Below are positions 22,311 to 33,485 of a stretch of 64,000 nt of DNA, piece after piece. Origin of the DNA: Gigaspora margarita (Eukaryota > Glomeromycota > Glomeromycetes > Diversisporales > Gigasporaceae); assembly GCA_009809945.1 (NCBI GenBank), contig WTPW01000022.1, positions 280,568-344,567 of the forward strand, read 5' to 3'. Position 1 is the first letter of the stretch; every line of letters begins with the position of its first letter. The notes beneath the pieces are model-generated. The model was not told where the DNA came from. It worked only from the letters and a program-made list of their open reading frames with translations, and made no database searches. The position numbers and the translations under genes were made by a program.

Positions 22311-22637
22311 GAAATCTAAAAATTACATTATTGATGTCGAAATTTATGGAAATATTTGATGTGCCACTACAGATTAAGCCAAGCATATTTGCCGTAAGGT
22401 GCATCTTCCAGAATAACTATTTTGTAGATTTTAATAACATTCGATCTATGAAATTGAATAATTTTGGTTAAAAAATGTTCTGTGGAATAAGTGTAAAGCA
22501 AAAAGACATTACTACCATTTTTGAATCACAAAAAATAACGATAAATTTTTTGTTCTAGATGTTTATGTCGTAGAATCTTGTTGGAAACTTAATATCTCAT
22601 AGCTTGATTTAATACAAATAAAAACTATAGCTGTGGT
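22311..22637. other. 5' intergenic flank
   Basis: No gene or repeat recognised. It is less AT-extreme than the transposon-rich tracts and separates the Sel1-kinase gene from two foldback elements. Confidence 0.4.
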
Positions 22638-22805
22638 AGGACCCGGATAATCCTGAGGTAGGTGGGGTAAAAAGTGGGTAGATTTTTGGGCCAAACTCAT
22701 CTAAATTCTGGTCAAAATTCAAATTAATTTTTAATTTTGACCAGAATTAAGGTGAATTGGTCCAAAATCTACCCTACCACCTACCATAGGATTGTCCGGG
22801 GTCCT
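22638..22805. mobile_element. hAT-type MITE, AGGACCC family, copy 1
   Basis: Near-complete foldback of 168 bp. Ends AGGACCCGGATAATCC and GGATTGTCCGGGGTCCT, inner arms GTAGGTGGGGTA and TACCCTACCACCTAC. Target duplication GCTGTGGT (22630-22637) and GCCGTGGT (22806-22813), one mismatch. Confidence 0.82.
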
Positions 22806-22841
22806 GCCGTGGTATTACGAATCACACACTTTATAATAAAT

Positions 22842-23054
22842 GTCGCGGATGATCGTGAAATCGGATGATGGTGAAATTTGGGGGTCTTAATTTGAAAATA
22901 TAAGCCCTACTAAAATCCACCTATACTCTTTTGTTAATAACCCTAACCTAAATCCTAACTCAATTATAAAAAAAAAGGCCCTAAGAAATTTTAAAAATCG
23001 TACATAAAATATATCCAAATTTCACCATCATCTGATTTCATGATTATCCGTGAC
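22842..23054. mobile_element. Foldback element, GTCGCGGATGATCGTGAAA type
   Basis: About 40-bp inverted ends (GTCGCGGATGATCGTGAAAT against ATTTCATGATTATCCGTGAC) around a CCTAACCTAAATCCTAAC tract. AATAAAT is repeated on both sides (22835-22841 and 23055-23061), a possible 7-bp target duplication. Superfamily undetermined. Confidence 0.65.
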
Positions 23055-23061
23055 AATAAAT

Positions 23062-25435
23062 TTATTGATTCCATGAATGAAATTTTTTTTTAAAAAAAAT
23101 TCATTATATGTCGAGAGCTTTATTAGTAAATTCATTATATTGAGGGAAGTTTAGATTAATGATTTTGTATTTAATTTCACAATATCAAGATTTAATTATA
23201 TTGAGAATTCACTATAACGAGAATGACTTGGAATAAGTAATATATTTTGTAGTTACCGTATATGCGCGAATAACGCTCACTTGCGCGTTAATTGATTGAC
23301 CTGCGCGTTGTTATTTCGAAATAAGGACTATTCTTAGAATTGGACATTTTCCCATAGTATTATAGTGAAACTCTGTAAGTGGATACTATGGCGACTTGGC
23401 CCTTAAAGAATTATGATCTCATATTAGACATTCCCACTACAAATACGTAGTTGCTTACATGTTTCAGATATTTTTACATACGTACAAACAAGTGTCTTTT
23501 TTTATTTATTGTTTAACAAACAAAGAAAACATTTTTGTTTAACAAAAAAATTTTCCTTCCAATTCTCAAATTATAAGATATAAACACTCTTAATTGAAAA
23601 ATTATTTTTCTAACAATTTGTTTTTTTTTTGAACGTTTTTTTTTTGATCATATACATTTATTTGAACCTTTTTTTGTGCTTGTAAAGCAATAATGTAATA
23701 TATTTGTTGTAAAGAATAATTGACCATTTTTTAGTAGAATATTGGCTCTGAGGCCATTACAGCTCATTGATCAATTTTTTTTTTTTTTGAAAAAATTTTT
23801 TTTTTGAAATCTTTTGTGCTGCAAAGTCAAAATTCTGGAATACTTCTGGTTAACTTTTAATAAAACATCAAGTATCAACAATTGACATTTTTTTTAGTAG
23901 AACAATAGCTCTGATCATTATAGCTCTAACAAATTGCTTGTCAATTAATTTTATTATTTTTTTTTTGTATCATGAAATCACCAACTACCTAATCCTTTTT
24001 GAATTAAAATGTTTTTTTTTTTTGTGTGTCCAAATTTTACTTATAATAAATATAAGCTCTTTTAAACAAAGCTATACTATTATATCTAAACTTGATATAA
24101 TAATATATACAGAAACTACATCTAACTTTAAAGTATTATTGTTCTATAAAAGTTCATCAGAACATATTCAAGAGTAGATAAAGCAAAAGAAGGGGCTTGA
24201 GGTAATCAAAAATAATCAAAGCATGAATATTAGTCAAATATATATTCTTAGTAGCTATAGTAGAAAAGCCAAATACTTTAAATTAGAGAAAAATTATTGG
24301 TTTATATTCAAAGTAAGTAACAAAAAAAAATGCATGAAATTTCTATAATTGAATGCAAGACTAAGAAACTAAGAAAAGCTCTAAATCTTGATGATGCCAA
24401 GTTTTTTTACAATTAGGTTAAATCTCTACTTATATTTTTTTATATTATTTGAGCTTGACAAAATATATTTAAAAATAAAACTATAATATTGTTGATAATT
24501 TTTATAGTTGCATTTGTAATAATGTAACTCAAGTATCAAATATTAAAAGCATGGATATTAGAGATTTTTTGTAAACAATATGTATTTTTTAGCTTCTATT
24601 ATTTTAGTAAACAAGTTTTTTAAGAATGTAATAAAAAATATAGAAAATATAGATAGATAAAGAAAAAAAAGTGTTTCCTACAAAAAGAAATTGCAAAAAA
24701 GTATTATATGAATTTGTTTTAAATAAATATTAAAAATATAAAAAGAAATTAATGCAAATTTATTAGTAAGATCTTTTAAGATATCTAAATTTACACTTAA
24801 CTCTAATAGTACAGTGCAGAAATCCTTAAATTAGCAACTGAAAACTAATAATTCTTTAAATTTTTATATAAAAATAAAAAATATAATTAAAAGAAAATTT
24901 GTTTCTATAAAAATATACAAACAAACAAGCAGAGCAAAACTATAGAGTTTATTTTTTAATATAGCAAAATTTTATTATGTTATTTCCTTTTAAAGTTACT
25001 AATAAAATCAAAATTTGGCCACACATATATAAAAAACATAACAAAATTTTAAAATATAATAAAATTTAAAAAAAATATAACAAAATTTTAAGATATTAGC
25101 CAATCAAACTTTAGTATTTGTTTCTAAATTTGACTAACAAAGTTGTTGGTTTAAAGGTTCTTGTACTATAATAAAAATTATAAAATATAGAATTGCTTTT
25201 AAACTATTATCATAAACTATATAATTAAGTAACTTTTAATAAAAAGGATTAAAATTATAAATTTTTAAATAAAAAGATCTAGGTAGTAAGTCAAATTCTA
25301 AAAACTTAATAATAAATATCAAATAGTAATTTAAAAAAAAGAATAAATTTTTATTAAGAAATAACAAAACTATAGATTTTTAATAATGAAAATTTCATAA
25401 AATTGTTAATTTTAGTAATTATTTTTAGAAAAAAT
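23062..25435. other. Long AT-rich tract without a gene
   Basis: Remnants only. 23100-23230 is related to 14450-14640. 23260-23345 (GCGCGTTAATTGATTGACC, TTATTTCGAAATAA) is related to sequences near 49010 and 52065. A 70-90-bp sequence containing TTTTTTTAGTAGAA-ATTGGCTCTGA occurs twice (about 23720-23790 and 23885-23935). The open frame at 23938-24177 is low-complexity. Between 24.2 and 25.4 kb I see nothing but A/T-biased sequence. Confidence 0.45.
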
Positions 25436-25978
25436 CTAGACAGTACTTCTGTGCATTTTGTGCTCTCTAATATACAATAATTAATTTTGTTTAAGTTAGA
25501 TTAGGATTAGTGTTAGAGTCAAGATTAGTATGGTGCACCAAGTCACTTTACATCAAATGTGCCAAATTTGGGTATATAAAATGCTTTTTAGCCAATCAGA
25601 ATGTGTTATATACTAATTCTGATTGGATAAAAAAATATAAAAAAATTTTTAAATTTTTTATATTAAATGGCAAAATTTCGAAAACATTATAGCTTTAAAC
25701 ACTTATAACTTTAATTTATAAACTTTTTAAATTTCTAACAGATAATTTGAATAGTACTAATGAAAAACAATAGTTTTTATTGGTTACATTTTTAAAAATA
25801 TTTAAAATTAAGATTTTATAGTTTTATTAAAATATACATGATTTTTGATTAGAAGTAACTTGGCACACTATACAAAATTGCAAGTGATCATTTTTTGTTA
25901 AAAGTGCAACAGGAGTTACCCTAGTAAAATTTTGAGATATAAAAATAGGAGGTACAAAGTGCACAGGGTACTGTCTAG
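25436..25978. mobile_element. CTAGACAGTAC-ended element, copy 1
   Basis: Ends CTAGACAGTACTTCTGTGCA and TGCACAGGGTACTGTCTAG are inverted repeats. The interior has GGATTAGTGTTAGAG and GTGCAACAGGAGTTACCCTA followed by GTAAAATTTTGAG, shared with the copies at 52692-52943 and 53882-54544. About 543 bp, including extra sequence (roughly 25540-25860) absent from the other copies. Non-coding. Confidence 0.65.
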
Positions 25979-26507
25979 TTCAGTCCTTATTTTTAATTAT
26001 TTTTAATTATTTTGATTTATTTTAATGTTTAATTTTTAAATTTATTGTTTTGCAATTGTTAAATAAATAGTATTCTTATATCATTATAGCTTAAAATATA
26101 GATTTTTAAAACTAATTAATTGGTTTTGAACAAATATTATTGTTACAAGTAACTATAACTTTTAATATAGTACTTACAATATAATATAGCAACAAAAATC
26201 TCTTTAAGAACAGAGTAAATATAAAGTGGTATAAAAGTGGATATTACTTTACTAGATCATATATATATATTTATTAGAGATCAAAAGTATTTTGTTTGTA
26301 AAGATATATTTTTATAGGAATATAAATTAGTCACACTTTATGATTCTGATCAATCAAATTGTACAATTTTGTAGAGGAAAATTTTTTTTAAAAAATTTTA
26401 TTAGTAAAATATAAAATAAATAAGCAATAACAAACTATATAATATAAAATTTTATTCTGATCAACTTTTTCTAAGATAAAAAATTGATTGTTTTATAGTT
26501 TATATGA
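25979..26507. other. AT-rich tract, nothing recognised
   Basis: No gene or repeat could be supported here. It ends at the target site of SINE copy D. Confidence 0.4.
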
Positions 26508-27633
26508 GAGTGTAGTGACTTAGGGAAGTTGGTAAGTTGTTACTCCAAGCAGCAGGTCTAGGGTTCAAATCCCACTGGCGACGCTTTGAAAAATAGGCCT
26601 GTGTTCTGGTATCTGTTTTTTGTCAATTGGTTGCTTGGTATACATCTTGAATGGGAGCTTCAGTGCACAAAATCCAAGGAACTAGAGAAATATAATCCCA
26701 TTTGGCAAGTTCTGAGTAAGAAGGTAGCAAAGATCTTTGACAGTACTACCAAAGCTGGAATATTGGAAACTGGAGCTAGAAAATCAGATGACAAGACTCT
26801 CAAGGTGGGGTCTACCAACCTGGCCACCAGAGTCGCACCAGAGGAAAAGGATCTACATTCTGGCAGTAGGTACCAAGGGAAGAAAGCCATATCGACCCTT
26901 CTGGGCTAACTGGTTTGGAAGTTTGTAGATCCAGTGTAAGGACCAATAGGATGGTATAGATAGGTGCTAGGATCGAAGTAAAACTTGCAAGAGTAGAAGT
27001 AGGTAATAGTAGCAGTTTAGACTAATCCTAGACTGCAAGTGGTCTGCCCAAGTTACCAAAGCATAGGTAATACCTGTGTGGGACAGGAACTGCTCTACCA
27101 AGTGTTAAGTGAGGATAAACTAGTTCTAAAGGGATTCTGCGATATATCTGGAACTGGTCTTGACTGATTTATATAACGGAGAACTGTACCATTGATACAA
27201 GGAGGACTAGCAGGAGGAGCAGGGACCAGAGGGTTTAAATAGATAACTCCCTAGTTGGGTTGCAGGTATGGCAACTAGTGTAGAACCTTCAGGCAGACTA
27301 CTAAATTAGACAACCAAAAGTTGTACGTGCGGCTAGTTGTACTCTCATCTATGTAACAAATTACTAGATACTCCTGGAGGCATCTGTGGTCTGATTAGGA
27401 CCCCGAAATATACATAGATAGGTCAGATTAATTATAGGGTTACTAAAAAAGAAAAGATCTGCAAAAAAAACTTCAAAAATAAGCAAAAAAATTACTATAA
27501 ATAGAAAAAATCTGTATAAAAAACCTCAAAAATAAGCAAACTCATACCTGACCTATCTATGTATATTTCAGGGTCCTGTCTGATTCACTTGAATAAAAGC
27601 CTTTTTCCAAAGCAGAAACTTTGATATAAAAAA
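26508..27633 (+). mobile_element. tRNA-headed SINE-like element, copy D (full length)
   Basis: Head GAGTGTAGTGACTTAGGGAAG with A-box-like GGGAAGTTGGTAAG and B box GGTTCAAATCC (26562-26572). It ends CAGAAACTTTGATATAAAAAA. The putative imperfect target duplication is TATRGTTTATA (26494-26504 and 27634-27644). Without the nested 181-bp MITE and its TSD it is about 0.94 kb, the same as copies A and C. Both open frames of about 100 codons fall in low-conservation frames and are not taken as genes. Confidence 0.8.
27397..27577. mobile_element. hAT-type MITE, AGGACCC family, copy 2, in SINE D
   Basis: Ends AGGACCCCGAAATATACATA and TATGTATATTTCAGGGTCCT. Perfect 8-bp target duplication GTCTGATT (27389-27396 and 27578-27585). 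SINE copies A-C show the uninterrupted site, so this is a clean polymorphic-type insertion. Confidence 0.9.
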
Positions 27634-27690
27634 TATGGTTTATAAGAAAAAACAAAATTTTCCAATTTTAGATATATAAAACTTGACCTT

Positions 27691-27763
27691 GGGTCCAATA
27701 GCATAGCGGTTATGCTCTAAGGTTACATATTAGAAGGTTGCTAGTTCAAATCTCGTTGGCGCA
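27691..27763 (+). mobile_element. tRNA-like pol III head of a second SINE type
   Basis: A 73-nt tRNA-shaped segment. The D arm AGCATAGCGGTTATGCT pairs AGCA with TGCT. An anticodon-arm-like CTAA...TTAG follows, then a B box GGTTGCTAGTTCAAATCTC. The acceptor ends (GGGTCCA and TTGGCGC) do not pair, so it is not a working tRNA. The most likely reading is the internal promoter of a tRNA-derived SINE extending to the right. I could not define its 3' end. Confidence 0.5.
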
Positions 27764-28490
27764 AACATCATTTATGGTGTTGCTTAACTGTATTAGGGAA
27801 CTGAAACACTGTGGTACCAGGGACCCAGAACATCAATCAATGGACCTAATGCAGGTCAGATCATAGATCAATATAACACAAGCCTTCAAGATTAAACTTG
27901 TTAGTCAGGAACTATGATTTGAATAACTGAAGTTATAAGTCATAGTTAAGATTGTTTTAACTAATTTCTCTCTACCTTTCTGATTGTTCTGATTGGCTAG
28001 GATTTTTTGCATAGTTTTTTGCATGTTATCTTCTTTTTAAAATGTGATTTCTTGGTTAGAGTTAGTGCCAGGTTTGAAGGAACATTATACTAAAATTTTG
28101 CAAGGAATTATTTTTGCTAGTGTACAAAAAGTGGTTTCTTAGATGAGTTTTTATGATAAAAGTGACTTTTCAAAAAAGAGCAATTGTTGTTTTGATTGTC
28201 ACATTACACCTAATCTTGTGTTCTAATTGGTCAGATTGGCAAAAAATTGGCAAAGTTAGGGGAAATTAGTGAATGTATGAAGATCAAGTCACAAACTCCT
28301 GGTGGGTTTTTTTAGAGTGCCATGGCCTGTTGGTTGGGTAGGACAGATTGTTCAAGGTTAAAACTTGGAAAAAATTGAAGTCTATATAGGACATTTGTCC
28401 AAAGCATAGCCAACTTGGGCCATAGATAAAGTAGTCTGAGTGAATATTCATATATAGTTAATAGAATTTACTGTACAATATATATATATG
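27764..28490. other. Putative SINE body and shared repeat core
   Basis: No gene. 28070-28236 contains the dispersed core ACTAAAATTTTGCAAGGAATT and, at its end, ACATTACACCTAATCTTGTG followed by TTCTAATTGG. Counterparts occur near 31900, 38870, 39160, 40950 and 48720. Confidence 0.5.
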
Positions 28491-28492
28491 TA

Positions 28493-29412
28493 CAGTGGCC
28501 TACCATAATATTGTGAACACTTTTTAAAAATTTATATAGAGCTAAATATATAAGATATTAAGCTAAAAATAAAAATATAAATGCATTAAACTATATCTTT
28601 TAAATAAAAAAAAGTTTATAAAATTTTATGCAATACTTTTTAAAATAATCAGATTTTAGTAAATTTTAGATTTTTTTATTTTTGCGATTTGCTAATTTTT
28701 AATATATTCTTATAGTAGCACAAATTACTAAATATAGTAATATATAAACTTGATTTTTTATACAGTAAACTAGCAATTTTTTTAAATAAAAGTATTTAGC
28801 ATAACAAATTGTATATATTTTGAAAGTTTTATAATTTTTAAAAATTTATTTACTAAATTACTATATAGTAATAAAATTTCTATATTTAGTAATTTTTAAT
28901 TTTAATTTAGTAATTTTAATTCTAAGATTTAAAAGTAATAACTAGCTTAATATTTTTTAAAATTTTATAAAAATTGGAATTATATATAATTTGTTATGCT
29001 GAATAATTTTTACTTAATTTTGAAATTTAATTAACTTAATAAAAATTTTACTTTTACTATATACATTAGAGATTGTACCCATTGGGAAAACCTCTACCCG
29101 GTTACTATTAAATTACCCAGATATCCGGATAAATTACTATGTCACATGATTGCAAGTTCTACCCGGGTACAATCACTAATACACATATTATTTTAATCAT
29201 TTTTTTAGTATTATAATTTTCGCAATTGTGTAACATTGCAAAAAATTAAAATTTTTAATTATTTTAAAAAGTACAGCATAAAATTTTTTGATTTTTTTTA
29301 TTTGAAAGATATATATTTAATAAATTTATATTTTTATTTTAGCTTAATATCTTATAAATTTAGCTCTATATAAATTTTTTAAAAGTGTCCACAATATTAT
29401 GGTAGGCCACTG
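28493..29412. mobile_element. Tc1/mariner-type MITE with ~80-bp TIRs
   Basis: Left end CAGTGGCCTACCATAATATT, mirrored by AATATTATGGTAGGCCACTG at the right. Complementarity continues for about 80 bp through GAGCTAAAT-TATAAGATATTAAGCT. TA target duplication at 28491-28492 and 29413-29414. No open frame. CAGTGGC termini and TA sites are typical of Tc1-like elements. Confidence 0.85.
29068..29170. mobile_element. Small GC-richer foldback inside the 28.5-29.4 kb MITE
   Basis: Ends GATTGTACCC and GGGTACAATC, with inner CTCTACCCGGTTA / ATATCCGGATA. It stands out by composition from the AT-rich host element. No clear target duplication, so it could be an insertion or part of the host. Confidence 0.45.
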
Positions 29413-29414
29413 TA

Positions 29415-31640
29415 TCATTACTTTCAATTAATTAATAAAAGAATCTAGACATGGTACTCGGTTGTAAAAACTTAAAAAAAAGTACATATAAAACTTTTTT
29501 TTACTAATTTAATCTATATCCATTTTTAAGTATTATATATAAAATTTTACATAAACAACTTTTTTTAAGATAAAAGATAGAATATTTTAGTAAAAAAAGT
29601 TTTATATGTATTAACATTGTAAATTTTTGTTTTTTTTATAAAATGTTATTTTACTAAGACAATTTATCTTTATATCTTAGAAAAAGTTGTTTGAATAAAA
29701 TTTTATATTATATAATGTGCTATTATATATATATTTTACACTTTATTAAGTAAAATTTTTAAATTTTAATAATTTTTTATCTACAAAATCATGCGATTTG
29801 ATTGGTCAGAATTATGGGTGCAACATGTCTGGGTGTGACAAATTTATATTCCTATTTTTATTATGCTTTGTTATAAGTCTATTTAGAGGTTTCTATGTCT
29901 AAAGAATTTCTATAATTAAAAATTGCAGGGAACAAAACCTAAAGCTAAAAAGAAAGAAAAGCTAATATTTATATATCTTTTATAAAAGGTATAAAATATA
30001 TAAAAGTTACAATGTGCATAAAATATAAAAAAAATATAAAAGTATAAAAAATATAAAAATATATAAGTATAAAATGTATAAAGAGTATAAAAGTACAAAC
30101 AGTATAAAAGTAATAAAAATTTAAAAATAATAAAAATATAAAAGTAATAAAAATATAAAAAGTAGAAAAGGTACAAAATATATATTACTTAATTGTCTTC
30201 TATTATTATTCAATAATTATGGCTCATTAGAATCATAGTAGTCTTCTGAATCTAGTAGTTACATTGGTTCTATAATATTTCTATTTTCTTTAAAAATAAA
30301 CTCTGAAATTCTGAATCTATTAGGTATTCAAATTTATTAGCAAAGATCTTTTTTTTAAAAAAAATTAAATTTTAAAAAAAATTATTATACAATAAATTGT
30401 CTATAAAAATAATAATAAAATATATATTAGAGAATACTCTTTCCAATGATTACTTGAACCAAATTTTCTCACTAAAAAAAAACAAAGTTTTTTGTTAAAT
30501 CATTGCCTGTACTTAATGTATAGTAGAATAATACAGAAAACCATTTTTATAAAAATCAACTACTTGCTCTAGGGACTTCTTTGTATATTTAGTATGCAAG
30601 CCAAAAGTGTTTTTTTTATAAAATACATAGCAGAAGGTAGTGCTCTTGTATAAGAAATTTTGGTGAGACTAAAGAAGTTATCCATTGATGAAGTAACCTG
30701 TAGTAAAACAATGGAGAACAACAAAAAAAAAAAGAGTTTTCTGAATATACTTTCTTTTAAATTTAATACAAGTAATTTGTCTCATCCCTTTGGTTCTTTC
30801 AAAATTTTGACAAAGTAGGCATTCTGGTTTAAAAATTAGCAATGTTTATTCTTTCCAAATTGGGAATATAGCTACCATATTGGAACCAAGTCACAAGTAA
30901 ATTTAAGGTTCTTCAATAAATAACATGTAAAGTATTTTGAAGAAAAATTCAAAATGAAATTCCTTTTTAGAACATTTTATATTCACCTATCTCTATGTTC
31001 TTTTAGATCAGAGGTTTTTTCTTGCAATATTTTTTATCTATATATGATAATTTGAGTTTAATTAGAGTAGAGACTACTTTTTTAGTATAATATAATTTTT
31101 ACAATAATTCATCTAAAGCTTTATTTTTCATTTTTCATTTTCTATATTTGTTTTTTTTGTTTTGTTGGTTCATTTTGTTTTTCTTTTCATCTCTCTTTCT
31201 TTCCTGTCCTTTTAAATTTAGTTTTTCCATCTACTTCCAAGAATATTTCCTTTGAGAAATGCTTTTGTATGGTAGCACAAGGCTGATGGACTAATCAGAA
31301 TTCCCAGGAATTCTGTGAGATGATTTGTATTTGGTTTAGTTGTCTAAATCAGATGATGTCAATACTGTTTATTCTTTGAATATTATATGTACTTTTTTTA
31401 TAGTATAATAAATAAATTAAAAAGATCATATATGATGAGTCTCACTTAAGAGGAAAAAAAATAAATAAAAAAATAAAACATATATTAAAAGTTGGCTTAT
31501 AATATACTTCATTTAAAATAAAAAATTGTAATTAAGTTATTAAAACTAAAAAAAAAACTTTTAAAAGTTTTTAGTTATCATGTATCTATCTTTTTGCACC
31601 AGACTATATAAAAGTTGAATAGAAATAAAATCAACATAAA
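29415..31640. other. AT-rich tract with TATAAAAGTA minisatellite
   Basis: No gene. 29985-30185 is a degenerate array of AAAAGTATAAAA/TATAAAAAT units (similar units on the opposite strand at 38640-38720 and 39400-39460). The 86-codon minus-strand frame across it (29916-30176) is a by-product of the array (F/Y-rich). Nothing else recognised. Confidence 0.45.
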
Positions 31641-31648
31641 AAAATTAA

Positions 31649-32040
31649 CAACCAATCAAATTTCAAGATCAGGTGTAACGTGGCACATTCAGAAAAATTC
31701 AAAACAAATGTTCATTTTTCAAAAAGAATTTTTGATTTTTTCGCATAGGCGATACATCGCACCCTATAAGATCTGGTGTAACGTGAAATCAAAACAATAA
31801 ATAAATTCGTTAGTTTAGGGTTAGGGTAAGGGTTAGTTTAGGGTAAGGGTTAGGTTAGGGTCAGGGTAGTGTGTTTTAGCGAAGAGTTTTTAATCCAAAA
31901 TTTCGTAAGGAATTTTTTTTGTTAGAGCATAAGAGGTGGTTTCATAGGCAAAATTTAGCGTTATGGCCGATTTTTGAAAAAAAAATCGTAATCGCTTCGA
32001 TCTCACGTTACACCTGATCCTGAATTCTTATTGGTTGATC
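31649..32040. mobile_element. AGATCAGGTGTAACGTG foldback with telomere-like interior
   Basis: Left ACCAATCAAATTTCAAGATC then AGGTGTAACGTG mirrors the right CACGTTACACCTGATCCTGA then ATTCTTATTGGTTGAT. GCGATACATCGC palindromes lie near 31749 and 32047. The interior (31814-31868) is an array of TTAGGGTTAGGGTAAGGG variants, followed by the shared core (AATCCAAAATTTCGTAAGG, TTAGAGCATAAGAGGTGG, TTTCATAGGC). Non-coding. The 61-codon frame at 31615 is unsupported. Confidence 0.65.
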
Positions 32041-32140
32041 AGGGGTAGCGATACATCGCCATGGCGATAAATATAATAATTCTTTCAAAAATTGCTTATA
32101 ACCAAAATTTAAATTTTCCTTGCAAAATTTTGATATAATA

Positions 32141-32322
32141 CAGCCGTACTCCTCTGTAATTTACTCCTTTATAATCACAAATTTTATATAATCACGTTAA
32201 ATTTTGAAAATTTCATTAATAACTTATAAAAAATACTCTATATAAGTACATCATAGTAAATTCTTTATAAGCACATATTTTTAGTGTAAAACAAACCAAG
32301 TGACTATAGAGGAGGATGACTG
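32141..32322. mobile_element. TA-flanked MITE, TIR CAGYCRTACTCCTCT
   Basis: 182-bp foldback: CAGCCGTACTCCTCTGTAA and CTATAGAGGAGGATGACTG, with TA at 32139-32140 and 32323-32324. Terminal style resembles the pogo-like element at 39957-41924 (CAG-CA-ACCTC followed by TATAGTCAC). Non-coding. Confidence 0.75.
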
Positions 32323-32844
32323 TAGTACATTCTAACTCTACATAATAGCAATACCCTAATCCTAACAAACAAAACAAAATTTTACTTCGAAGTATATTTT
32401 GAAATTTTTTTGGGTGGCGATTCTACCCTTGTATAAAAGTTGTCATTATTATTATCGTAAATCCGTAGATAAAAAAAAACAAATATTAAAAAATAAATAA
32501 AACAATAAAACAATATACAGATCAGGGACTGTCAAAAATTTGGAAACAAAATTTTCCGAATTTTGGCCTCCGATTTTAAAATTTCCAAATTTTGATCAGT
32601 TAAATATATTACAACTTCGTTTAATTACTTATATTCCCAAATTCTAGATAACGAGTTAACAATTTTTGAGGTTATTTACTATGAATACATTATACATACC
32701 GGTACTACTGTTTCTTTAATCTCACGCCTGATTTCACATTTGTAATCGTTGATAGAATTTATAGCAACGGTTCTTGAAGACTTTCTACCAGCTTTTTGAA
32801 AAGTTGGAAGTCCGTGAATGGTATTGAATCTAAGATTTTCATTA

Positions 32845-33015
32845 CAAGTGAATCTTGATATAAGAAAGTTGCTGGGTCCAGTTAAAATCTTTCTTATATC
32901 AAGATTTTCTTATATCGAAAGCTTTTTATTATAAACTTTCTATTGGAACTTAACAAAATCTTTCTTTATACCAAGAGTTTCTTATATAAAACTTTCTTAT
33001 ATCAAGAGTCACTTG
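32845..33015. mobile_element. TA-flanked MITE, TIR CAAGTGAATCTTGATATAAG
   Basis: Arms CAAGTGAATCTTGATATAAG and TTATATCAAGAGTCACTTG, with two further internal copies of CTTATATCAAGA. TA borders at 32843-32844 and 33016-33017. It is absent from the equivalent position (about 34580) of the duplicated flank of the neighbouring Sel1 gene, so it inserted after that duplication. Confidence 0.78.
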
Positions 33016-33485
33016 TATAATATGCCTCATTATATTGGACACAGGTAAAATGAAGTCAATAGGGATGCAATAAGTACCAGTAGGCAGCACTATTGTTACA
33101 TATATTTAGGCCATACCAATTTATTCTCTGTTTAACATAACACCTTAATTTTTTTACATTTTTTTAGCCAATTAAATTCCGGATTTTTTGGTATTTATTA
33201 TCCACCCTCCTCTTACAAAATATTTTATGCTATGTCAAACAAAGAATTAACTTGGAGTGGCCTTAACTTGAGCAAACATTCGATTTATAAAATTATAGCT
33301 CTAATTATCGAGTCAAATCGATCTAAACTCTTAAGTTATATACAAATATGTGATAAGCATCTACAATTTAATGATATTTTTATTATTTGATTTCTTTTAT
33401 TTAAATCATAAAATTATAAGCTAGTCTATTGCATTTCAGCCAATTTTTATAATCAATAAAAGCCTATTTCATTAAGATAAAAACG
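33016..33485. other. 3' flank of the Sel1 pseudogene copy
   Basis: Parts are collinear with 34600-34970, the 3' flank of the intact copy (AATAGGGATGCAATAA, TATGTGATAAGCATCTA, CATAAAATTATAAGC). It therefore belongs to the tandem duplication unit. No gene. Confidence 0.65.

Noticed and set aside
27691..27763. A functional tRNA gene.
   Set aside because: The acceptor stem does not pair and the anticodon loop is too large; only the pol III boxes are tRNA-like.
31814..31868. A telomere or chromosome end.
   Set aside because: The TTAGGG variants are few, degenerate and lie inside a foldback flanked by ordinary sequence on both sides.
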